A program made the translations under genes and the position numbers. Positions 57,288 to 64,000 of a DNA stretch of 64,000 nt are shown here, in pieces (the stretch's first letter is position 1; each line of letters starts with the position of its first letter). The DNA is from Bacteroidales bacterium (GTDB lineage Bacteria; Bacteroidota; Bacteroidia; Bacteroidales; UBA932). The notes below the pieces were generated by a model. That model ran no database searches and was not told where the DNA came from. It worked only from the letters and a program-made list of their open reading frames with translations. The stretch is from the NCBI GenBank assembly GCA_017535125.1, contig JAFXUS010000002.1, forward strand, positions 12,365-76,364. The letters run 5' to 3'.

Positions 57288-58250
57288 ATGATCAGAATCG
57301 CCATCGTCGGAAGCGGCTGGATCGTGCCCGACATGCAGAAGGCCATGCAGGCCGTCCAGGATTATGAGATCGTTGCCATCTGCGCCCGCAGCCTGGAGAA
57401 GGCCGGCCGCTTCGGCATCCCGAATCTCTACACCGACTACGCGGAAATGCTGACCCGCACCGACATCGATTTCGTCTATGTCGCGCTGCCCAATTCGCTC
57501 CACTTCAGCGCGGCGAAGCAGGCCCTGCTGGCCGGCAAGAACGTCCTTTGCGAGAAGCCTTTCACTTCGACCGTGGAGCAGGCGGCGGAGCTGTTTGCAA
57601 TCGCGAAAGAGCGTGATCTATACATCTTTGAGGCCATCTCCAACATCCACCTGCCGAACTTCTTCAAAGTGCGCGAGCTGCTGCCGCAGATCGGCCCCGT
57701 GCGCCTGGTGCACGCCGACTACGACGAACATTTCGGCCGCTACGACGAATACCTCGCCGGTGCGGAGATTCCCGTACTCACGCAGGAGTATGAGGGCGGC
57801 GCACTGCGCGATATCAACATCTACTGCCTGCACATCGTACTGGCGCTCTACGGCCGTCCGGACACGGTCTATTATGCCGCCAACAGCACCGGGCGCCATG
57901 CCGTCGCCACTTCCGGCGCGGCCACGCTGACCTGGAAGAGCGGCGTGACGGCCGTCTGCACGGCCTCGATGGACTCCGACGGCCTGCGCGGCTTCTACTT
58001 CCAGGGGGAGAAGGGCGCCATCCGCGTCTATGGACTCCCGAATTTCTTCACGAAAGTGGAGCTGATGCTGCCCGGGCAGGAGCCGCAGTACTTCGAACTG
58101 AACCGCTACGAGCACCGGCTCTGCCACCAGCTGGAGGTTTACCGCGACATCTTTCTCGCCCGCGACCGCAAGGCACAGGAAGCACTGCAGGCGCAGACGA
58201 TGCTGATCATGGAGACGATCGTGCGTCTCGAACAATCCATGCCGCAGTAA
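57288..58250 (+). CDS. Gfo/Idh/MocA-family oxidoreductase
   Basis: 320 residues. N-terminal Rossmann domain IRIAIVGSGWIVPDMQKAMQ, the conserved VLCEKPFTSTVEQAAELF (E-K-P) and a C-terminal beta-sheet domain with EYEGGALRDINIYCLHIVLA, the D-x-x-x-H-type substrate site. It should oxidise or reduce a sugar or cyclitol with NAD(P). No substrate indicated. The M15 peptidase gene follows after 3 bp. Confidence 0.88.
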   Translation: MIRIAIVGSGWIVPDMQKAMQAVQDYEIVAICARSLEKAGRFGIPNLYTDYAEMLTRTDIDFVYVALPNSLHFSAAKQALLAGKNVLCEKPFTSTVEQAAELFAIAKERDLYIFEAISNIHLPNFFKVRELLPQIGPVRLVHADYDEHFGRYDEYLAGAEIPVLTQEYEGGALRDINIYCLHIVLALYGRPDTVYYAANSTGRHAVATSGAATLTWKSGVTAVCTASMDSDGLRGFYFQGEKGAIRVYGLPNFFTKVELMLPGQEPQYFELNRYEHRLCHQLEVYRDIFLARDRKAQEALQAQTMLIMETIVRLEQSMPQ

Positions 58251-58253
58251 GCC

Positions 58254-58868
58254 ATGCGCGCGCTGACACTCCTGCTCGGCTGCCTGCTCGTCACGGCGTT
58301 CCGGCCCGTCTTCACGGCGGAGCCGATCCCGCCGCAGGTGGAAGCGCGTATGCGGGGGAGCAGCTACCCGTACGGGGCGGCCGTCAGTTTGAGCGAATTG
58401 CGCTACCTGCGCCTGTCCTATTACGATTTCAACGGCGTGCCGCAGACCGGCGAGATGGTGTGCAACGCCGCCATCGCGCAGGATCTCCTGGAGATCTTCC
58501 AGGCCCTCTACGAAGCGGAATACCCCATCCGGAGCATCCGGCTGGTGGATGATTTCGGGGCGTCGGACGACGCCTCCATGCTCGCGGACAATACGTCCTG
58601 CTTCAATTACCGTCTGGTCCCTGGCCAGAGCAACATGTCCCGCCATGCGCTCGGCATGGCGGTGGACGTGAATCCCTTCGAGAATCCTTACATCGATACG
58701 AAAGGCGTGGTCCGGCCGCCGGAGGCGGAGCGCTATGTGGACCGCACGGCGGACTTCCCGCACAAGATCGACCGGGACGACCTCTGCTGCCGCCTCTTCC
58801 TCGCGCACGGATTCATCTGGGGCGGGGGATGGGCGCGTTCGAAAGACTACCAACATTTCCAGAAATAA
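58254..58868 (+). CDS. M15-family D,D-carboxypeptidase-like metallopeptidase
   Basis: 204 residues. An N-terminal signal peptide (MRALTLLLGCLLVTAFRPVF) is followed by the M15 peptidase domain: MVCNAAIAQDLLEIFQALYE, NYRLVPGQSNMSRHALGMAV with zinc ligands in SRHALGMAVDVNP (H-x6-D) and the C-terminal IWGGGWARSKDYQHF, where the final H is the third ligand. It trims peptidoglycan stem peptides in the periplasm. Cotranscribed with the oxidoreductase and, 20 bp later, with the GH9 gene. Confidence 0.87.
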   Translation: MRALTLLLGCLLVTAFRPVFTAEPIPPQVEARMRGSSYPYGAAVSLSELRYLRLSYYDFNGVPQTGEMVCNAAIAQDLLEIFQALYEAEYPIRSIRLVDDFGASDDASMLADNTSCFNYRLVPGQSNMSRHALGMAVDVNPFENPYIDTKGVVRPPEAERYVDRTADFPHKIDRDDLCCRLFLAHGFIWGGGWARSKDYQHFQK

Positions 58869-58888
58869 ACCAATTAACCATATCCGTT

Positions 58889-61420
58889 ATGAGAAATACC
58901 TGTTTGTCATTCCTTCCTTTGCTGTTGCTGGCCGCCTGCTGCCGTCCTGCCGCATCGGACTTGAAACTCAACGACCTGGAGTATTTCGAGCGCCAGGGCG
59001 TGAACGTGCTGGTCTATAGCAATACCTTCTCCGGCGGCTTCAACGACGAGAAGAACTCCGGCATCGAGATCATCCATCATGGCGTGCGCACCGTCCAGGG
59101 CGGCGCCGTGCGCCTCTCCAACACGCCGGAGCAGTGGGACCTGGTCCCCGAGACGACCGTCCGCAACGTGAAGCGCGAGGATGGCGCCATCGAGGTGGGC
59201 CTGCGCTATCCGCACTATGATTTCGATTCGCGCATCGTCGCCACCGCCGTCGGCAATGCCGTCCGGATCGACGTCTATCTGGACAAGCCGCTGCCCGCCG
59301 AACTGGAAGGCGACGCCGGCTTCAACCTCGAATTCCTGCCTTCCCAGTACTGGAACAAGGCATACTTGATGGACGGCAAGGCCAACCGCTTCCCGCGCTA
59401 CGCCGCCAGCCTGACGACCACGCGTCCCAATGAGGAGAAGGTCTATCAGTACAAGGGGTATAAGACTTACGACGACCGCGGGACAGGGCGTTTCGTGGAT
59501 CCGCTTCCGCTCTCGACCGGCCATGAGCTCATCCTGGCGCCGGACGATCCGGAGCGCCTGATCAAGGTCAGCAGCGAGGATGCGGAGTTGAATCTCTACG
59601 ACGGCCGCCTGCTGGCGCAGAACGGCTGGTACGTGCTGCGCAGCCTGCTGCCTGCCGGCCAGACCGGCAAGGTGCTGAGCTGGACCGTGGAGCCGAACGC
59701 CATCCCCGGATGGACGCGCGAGCCGAACGTGGGCTTCTCACAGGTGGGCTACCTGCCCGGCCAGCAGAAGGTGGCGGTCATCGAGCTGGACAAGCTCGAC
59801 AAGCCGCGTGCGACCGCCGAGGTGTGGAAAGTGAAGGAGGACGGCACCACCGCCCGCGCCTTCTCCGGCCCGGTCAGGTCCTGGGGCATGTACTACAAGT
59901 ACAATTATGTCAAATTCGACTTCAGCGACGTGCGGGAGCCGGGTGTATATTTCCTGAAATACGGCGATGTGCAGACCAACGACTTCATCATCGGCGACGA
60001 CGTGCTGGACCGCATCACGGATGCCACGAGCGACGTCTGGATCCCGATCCACATGAACCACATGATGGTCAACGAGGCCTATCGCATCTGGCACGGAGAG
60101 CCGTTCAAGGAGGGTTACCTCCAGGCACCCGCCAACACGGACCACTTCGACCTCCACAGCCAGGGGCAGATTGACACCAAATACAAGGCGTACGAGCTGA
60201 TCCCCGGCCTGAACGTGGGCGGCTTCTTCGACGCCGGAGATTTCGATATCGAGACGGGCTCCAACATCAGCGTGGTCCGCAGTCTGGTGGAGGCGTGGGA
60301 GCTCTTCCGCAACAAACGCGACGAGACCTTCGTCAGCGAGGAGCAGCGCTATGTGGACCTGCACCGCCCGGACGGAGTGCCCGACGTGCTGCAGTACATC
60401 GAACACGGCGTGCTGAACCTGGTGGCCCAGGCCGAGAACATCGGCCACATGTCCCAGACGCTGTCCAACTCCGTGCTGGACAACTACCACCACCTCGGCG
60501 ACGCGGCCGCCATCACGGACGGTCTGCACTACGACCCGCGCCTAAAACCGTACCAGAAGTCGGCGGACGGCAAGTCCAGCGGCACGCCGGACGACATGTG
60601 GGCCTTCACGACCCGCAATCCCGGCCTGGACCTCCAGGCGGCGACCATGTTCGCGGCGGCCAGCCGCGCCCTGGCGGGTTACAACGATGACCTGGCCGGG
60701 CGTGCGCTCGCGCAGTCCAAGCGCCTGATGAAGGAGGGAACGGAGCTGCTCGCCAAGAGTCCGATGGGTGCCCGCATGCGCGGCCGCGGCGGCTTCGGCA
60801 ACATGTCCACCAACCTGCAGCTCTACGTCTCGACGGGCGAGCAGCACTACCTGGACGACTTCCAGGAGAAGATCTGGCCGGCGCTCGACCGGAACGTGGA
60901 ATTCTCCATCCAGCCTGCCCTGGACGCCATCCCGTACCTGGACGAAGCCTACAAGGAGAGACTCCGTCCCTATGTGGAAGAGTATAAGGTGTATCTGGAC
61001 AGCCTCGAATACGACAATCCTTACGGCGTTCCCATCGGCAAGGGCAACTGGGCGTCCAGCGGCTCCGTCGTGAGTTTCGGCACCACAGCCAGCTTCGCAA
61101 GCAAGTATTACCCGGACATCGTTAGCCCGGAATACGCGCTCAAAGCCGCCGGCTACATGTTTGGCTGCCACCCGTACCACAATTATTCCCTGGTGGCCGC
61201 GGTCGGCGCCACGCGCCCCAAGCAGGTGTTCTACGGCAACAACCGAGCGGACTTCTCCTTCATTCCGGGTAACGTCGCGCCGGGCGTGCTGTTCCGTCAC
61301 CCCGATCATTTCGAGAACTTCGACGACTGGCCGTTCCTGTGGGGCCAGAACGAAGGAACGATTGCCGGCAATACGGCGTATCTGATCTTCGGCGCCGCAC
61401 TGCAGCATCTTGTCAAATAA
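58889..61420 (+). CDS. GH9-family glycoside hydrolase lipoprotein
   Basis: 843 residues. Lipoprotein signal (MRNTCLSFLPLLLLAACC). The N-terminal 270 residues are a beta-rich domain, then an Ig-like CelD_N domain (FSQVGYLPGQQKVAVIELDK, about 290-390), then the (alpha/alpha)6 GH9 catalytic domain. The GH9 acidic residues are in VGGFFDAGDFDIETG (D-A-G-D, nucleophilic water activation) and the C-terminal WGQNEGTIAGNTAYLI (N-E, proton donor). GH9 enzymes are mostly endoglucanases, but exo-glucosaminidase-like and other activities occur. The N-terminus beginning MRNT is favoured over an upstream frame start. Terminator at 61441. Confidence 0.87.
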   Translation: MRNTCLSFLPLLLLAACCRPAASDLKLNDLEYFERQGVNVLVYSNTFSGGFNDEKNSGIEIIHHGVRTVQGGAVRLSNTPEQWDLVPETTVRNVKREDGAIEVGLRYPHYDFDSRIVATAVGNAVRIDVYLDKPLPAELEGDAGFNLEFLPSQYWNKAYLMDGKANRFPRYAASLTTTRPNEEKVYQYKGYKTYDDRGTGRFVDPLPLSTGHELILAPDDPERLIKVSSEDAELNLYDGRLLAQNGWYVLRSLLPAGQTGKVLSWTVEPNAIPGWTREPNVGFSQVGYLPGQQKVAVIELDKLDKPRATAEVWKVKEDGTTARAFSGPVRSWGMYYKYNYVKFDFSDVREPGVYFLKYGDVQTNDFIIGDDVLDRITDATSDVWIPIHMNHMMVNEAYRIWHGEPFKEGYLQAPANTDHFDLHSQGQIDTKYKAYELIPGLNVGGFFDAGDFDIETGSNISVVRSLVEAWELFRNKRDETFVSEEQRYVDLHRPDGVPDVLQYIEHGVLNLVAQAENIGHMSQTLSNSVLDNYHHLGDAAAITDGLHYDPRLKPYQKSADGKSSGTPDDMWAFTTRNPGLDLQAATMFAAASRALAGYNDDLAGRALAQSKRLMKEGTELLAKSPMGARMRGRGGFGNMSTNLQLYVSTGEQHYLDDFQEKIWPALDRNVEFSIQPALDAIPYLDEAYKERLRPYVEEYKVYLDSLEYDNPYGVPIGKGNWASSGSVVSFGTTASFASKYYPDIVSPEYALKAAGYMFGCHPYHNYSLVAAVGATRPKQVFYGNNRADFSFIPGNVAPGVLFRHPDHFENFDDWPFLWGQNEGTIAGNTAYLIFGAALQHLVK

Positions 61421-61440
61421 TACATTAAGAATGGAAAATG

Positions 61441-61474
61441 GCGGATTGCTCCTTGGGGCAATCCGCTTTTTTTT
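61441..61474 (+). terminator. Terminator after the GH9 gene
   Basis: GCGGATTGC (61441-61449)/GCAATCCGC (61458-61466), followed by eight T (61467-61474). The next promoter box starts 2 bp beyond it. Confidence 0.9.
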
Positions 61475-61475
61475 G

Positions 61476-61483
61476 TATTTTTG
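61476..61483 (+). promoter_or_regulatory. -7 promoter box of the binding protein/SpoIIE operon
   Basis: TATTTTTG, exact consensus, 19 bp before ATG 61503. Confidence 0.65.
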
Positions 61484-61502
61484 TATGTTCGACTCCGTTT
61501 TG

Positions 61503-62444
61503 ATGATGAAAAGATTATTCTTCCTCTTGCTGCTCTCGGCTTTTGCCTGGCGATTGTCTGCGCAGGAGACCTTTATTTTTACGCCTCAGTGGACGGCGCA
61601 GGCGCAGTTTGCTGGTTATTATGTCGCGCTTGAGAAAGGCTTTTACGACGAAGAGGGCGTGAATGTGCAGATCGTGCACCCTTCCGCCTCCCAGTCCGCC
61701 ATGGAACGCATCCGCACCGACCAGAGCCACGCCACCACGCTTCAGGTCGCGCAGGCCCTGGAAATCATCGACAGCGGCGTTCCCCTCGTGAACGTTCTTC
61801 AGACTTCGATGAACAACGCGCTTGTCATCGTGTCGCGCCGCGGCAAGGACCCGCTCAAGCAGCATGGTGCCCGCGTGGGCATCTGGAATGCAGGATTCGG
61901 CCAGATGGCCATCTGCATGAGCCAGATCGAACACCTGGATTACGAATGGATCCGGTTCGACACGAACGTGACCTTGTTCGTGTCGGGGGCCCTGGACGCC
62001 ACGCTCGCGATGAGTTACAACGAGTATTATCAGCTCCTCCAGACGGGCATGGACCTGACGGAGGAGAACGTATATCGTTTCTGCAACCACGGCTACAACG
62101 TCCAGGAGGATGGCGTCTATATGACGCTGAAGACCTACCGGAAAGAGAAGGACAAGGCGGAGCGCTTCGCCCGGGCCAGCCGTCGCGGCTGGGAATGGGC
62201 GGCGGAGCATCCGGAAGAAACGCTGGACATCGTGATGAAATACGTACAGCAGGAACACATCGCCACCAACCGCATCCTGCAGAAACTGATGCTGGAGGAG
62301 GTTCTCCGCCTCCAGATCGACCGGGAATCGGGTGAGCGGGAATTCCGCCTGCGGCCCGACATGGTGGAACTGGCCAGCAGCCTGATGCTCCAGTGCGGCA
62401 TGCTGAAGAACGCCATTACCTATGATCAATTGACTGCCCGATGA
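61503..62444 (+). CDS. NMT1/THI5-like substrate-binding protein
   Basis: 313 residues. Signal peptide MMKRLFFLLLLSAFAWRLSA. Periplasmic-binding fold of the NMT1 family (FTPQWTAQAQFAGYYVALEK; GFYDEEGVNVQIVHPS; TLQVAQALEIIDSGVPLVNV), which binds thiamine precursors, sulfonates and similar small ligands. No ABC permease or ATPase follows. Instead the last bases overlap the ATG of a SpoIIE-type sensor phosphatase (ATGA at 62441-62444), suggesting that ligand binding feeds into signalling. ATG 61503 or 61506; earlier in-frame starts lie at the promoter. Confidence 0.85.
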   Translation: MMKRLFFLLLLSAFAWRLSAQETFIFTPQWTAQAQFAGYYVALEKGFYDEEGVNVQIVHPSASQSAMERIRTDQSHATTLQVAQALEIIDSGVPLVNVLQTSMNNALVIVSRRGKDPLKQHGARVGIWNAGFGQMAICMSQIEHLDYEWIRFDTNVTLFVSGALDATLAMSYNEYYQLLQTGMDLTEENVYRFCNHGYNVQEDGVYMTLKTYRKEKDKAERFARASRRGWEWAAEHPEETLDIVMKYVQQEHIATNRILQKLMLEEVLRLQIDRESGEREFRLRPDMVELASSLMLQCGMLKNAITYDQLTAR

Positions 62445-64000
62445 ACAAGATAACGAATTTCACCCGGCGTTCGCTGGCCGCACGCCTCAGTATCTGGGTC
62501 GTCTCCCTGGCCGCCCTTATCTTCATCGCCGCCCTGACCTACCTGTTCCTCGAATCCCGCAAGGCGGTCAAGCGCGAGGCGGTCGAACATGCCACGCAAC
62601 TGCTGGACAATACCGTCCTGCGCGTCAACAATATCCTGGACAACGCCACCATCGCCGCGGACAACATCGACTGGCTGGTCTATCGCCATCTGGACAATCC
62701 GGACGCCATGTTCGACCTGAGCCGCAACGTGATACTCAACAATCCTGAACTGTACGGATGTTCCATCTCGTTCGAGCCGAATTTCTTCCCCAAGAAAGGG
62801 TTGTATTATTCCATCTATTCCTCCAACCGGGACGGATCCGTGTACAGCGAGCAGGAAGGAGATGACGAGTTCCAGTATTTCTACATGGACTGGTACCAGC
62901 TGCCGCGGCTGCTCAGCCAGCCCTGCTGGACCGAGCCCTATATGGACGTGAATGAGGAGACCCACGCAGCGGAAATGGTCACTTCCTACTGCAAGCCCCT
63001 GATCGGGGACGACGGAGCCTTTATCGGCAGCCTGTCGGTGGACCTGTCTCTCTCGTGGCTGTCCGAGACCATTTCGGCGGTGAAGCCTTATCCTAATTCC
63101 TACAGCATCGTGCTGGGCCGCGGCGGCACCTACCTGGTGCATCCCGACCCGGAGAAGCTGATGTACCAGACCATCTTCACCGAGACCCTCGAGACGCCGA
63201 ATCCTGCGATCAGCGCACTGGGACATGCGATGCTGGACGGTGAAGAAGGCATGCGCGTGCTGGAGATCGACGGGGAGACGAATTATGTCTTTTTCAAGCC
63301 CGTCAAGGCGACGAATTGGAGCGTGGCCATCATCTGCCCGCAGAAGGATATTTTCGGCGCTTTCGGCCATCTGCAGCGCATCGTGCTGGCTATCGTGTTG
63401 GTCGGCCTGCTGCTGATGTTCTACGGCTGCACGAAGTTGATCGCCCGGGAACTGAAGCCGCTGCGCAAGCTGGTCGATCAGACGGACACGATCGCCGCGG
63501 GCCGATTTGACGAGACGCTGCCGGAGCCCGCGCACGACGACGAGATCGGCCAGCTGTCCCGTTCGTTCGGGCACATGCAGGCTTCGCTGGTCAATTATAT
63601 CGACGAACTCACCGAGACGACCGCCAACAAGGAACGGATCGAAGGCGAGCTGCGTATCGCCCGCGAGATCCAGATGGGCATGGTGCCGCGGATCTTCCCG
63701 GCCTTCCCGCAGCGCAAGGACGTCGATCTGTACGCGCTCATGCGCCCGGCCAAGGAGGTCGGCGGCGACCTGTATGACTTCTTCATCCAGAAGGAGAAAC
63801 TGTACATGTGCGTCGGAGACGTGAGCGGAAAGGGCGTGCCGGCCAGCCTGTTCATGGCTGTCGCGCGCAACCTGTTCCGCGTCGTGGCGCAGCAGGAGCT
63901 GTCTCCCGAGCAGATCGCCCACCAGATCAATGAAGCCATCAGCGAGGACAACGAGCAGATGATGTTCATGACCATGTTCATCGGCATCGTCGATCTGGAG
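62441..64000 (+). CDS. Sensor phosphatase: Cache, HAMP and SpoIIE/PP2C domains (3' end missing)
   Basis: 520 codons are visible and the frame is still open at the window edge. Order: transmembrane helix about 16-40 (LSIWVVSLAALIFIAALTYL), extracytoplasmic double-Cache sensor 45-300 (GCSISFEPNFFPKKGLYYSI; SVDLSLSWLSETISAV; LGRGGTYLVHPDPEK), second helix 305-330, HAMP (LIARELKPLRKLVDQTDTIA), a short coiled linker, then the SpoIIE phosphatase from about 410 (RIAREIQMGMVPRIFPAFPQ, EVGGDLYDFFIQKEKLYMCV, GDVSGKGVPASLFMAVARNL). Such proteins dephosphorylate an anti-sigma-factor antagonist. Start ATG 62441 overlaps the upstream stop. Confidence 0.9.
   Translation, partial: MNKITNFTRRSLAARLSIWVVSLAALIFIAALTYLFLESRKAVKREAVEHATQLLDNTVLRVNNILDNATIAADNIDWLVYRHLDNPDAMFDLSRNVILNNPELYGCSISFEPNFFPKKGLYYSIYSSNRDGSVYSEQEGDDEFQYFYMDWYQLPRLLSQPCWTEPYMDVNEETHAAEMVTSYCKPLIGDDGAFIGSLSVDLSLSWLSETISAVKPYPNSYSIVLGRGGTYLVHPDPEKLMYQTIFTETLETPNPAISALGHAMLDGEEGMRVLEIDGETNYVFFKPVKATNWSVAIICPQKDIFGAFGHLQRIVLAIVLVGLLLMFYGCTKLIARELKPLRKLVDQTDTIAAGRFDETLPEPAHDDEIGQLSRSFGHMQASLVNYIDELTETTANKERIEGELRIAREIQMGMVPRIFPAFPQRKDVDLYALMRPAKEVGGDLYDFFIQKEKLYMCVGDVSGKGVPASLFMAVARNLFRVVAQQELSPEQIAHQINEAISEDNEQMMFMTMFIGIVDLE

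Noticed and set aside
1..64000. CRISPR arrays, insertion sequences, prophage or rRNA genes
   Set aside because: No regularly spaced repeats, transposase or phage structural proteins and no rRNA sequence were seen; the repeated palindromes are too short and too dispersed for a CRISPR array.

Overview
The window is high-GC DNA from a member of the Bacteroidales (phylum Bacteroidota). Evidence: about 25 copies of the Bacteroidota -7 promoter box (TAnnTTTG) directly upstream of genes, no Shine-Dalgarno sequences, a short primary sigma factor without region 1.1, fimbrillin-type lipoproteins, DUF5692, DUF6150 and DUF6512 family proteins, a TonB-fused M56 peptidase and many SpII lipoproteins. The anaerobic genes (Dcu transporter, indolepyruvate:ferredoxin oxidoreductase, cysteine desulfidase) suggest a gut-type anaerobe. 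The genus cannot be fixed from sequence alone.

Layout. 1-8.8 kb: M28 peptidase (cut by the window edge), AlkD-like glycosylase, bile-acid/Na+ symporter family protein, GNAT acetyltransferase, YpfJ-type metallopeptidase, tRNA-Thr, cysteine desulfidase, NhaA, DnaQ-like exonuclease, DnaN. 8.8-17.3 kb: HtrA protease, RpoD, ArgS, YgiQ-type radical SAM protein, a small conserved protein, ClC channel, Dtd. 17.3-26.5 kb: glycosyltransferase/esterase cluster with one decayed glycosyltransferase, TPR protein, BlaR-like M56-TonB protein with its BlaI repressor and a clear operator, Tex, dolichol-phosphate-mannose-synthase-like GT2, DUF6512. 26.5-34 kb: tRNA-Ser, then an operon of nickel chaperones HypB and HypA around a 943-residue Fe-S flavoenzyme and two membrane proteins, a porin, tRNA-Val and tmRNA. 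34-44.8 kb: VanX-like dipeptidase and a type V (fimbrillin) pilus-like operon. 44.8-64 kb: CobW GTPase, EamA transporter, Dcu transporter, CarboxypepD_reg protein, iorA-iorB-paaK-ACT operon, glycerate kinase, nitroreductase, Y-family polymerase plus a YolD-like protein, Gfo/Idh/MocA oxidoreductase, M15 peptidase, GH9 glycosidase, and a binding protein overlapping a SpoIIE phosphatase that runs off the end.

The most striking signal is in the pilus operon. Two fimbrillin lipoproteins (38179-39705 and 42139-44346) carry a C-type-lectin-like FISUMP domain. Their 165-bp segments 39532-39696 and 43417-43581 differ in the way expected of variable regions of a diversity-generating retroelement (DGR): 18 codons change amino acid, all 18 keep the same third base (C or T), and every remaining difference can be derived from an adenine in a common template. 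The flanking sequence shows only ordinary synonymous drift. No reverse transcriptase or template repeat is visible here, so the DGR core would have to act from elsewhere in the genome. The proposal is a type V pilus whose tip adhesins are diversified in trans.

Second signal: a family of REP-like palindromes (GAGAT...ATGAC, 25-30 bp) at eight sites. Head-to-head pairs are inserted in frame inside alkD and iorA, and one unit lies in the 5' part of a porin gene. Third: hypB and hypA occur with no hydrogenase or HypCDEF genes in the window. Other points: a tmRNA tag ending Tyr-Ala-Cys instead of Ala-Ala, stop codons placed inside hairpins, and a palindrome made of two facing promoter boxes before nhaA.
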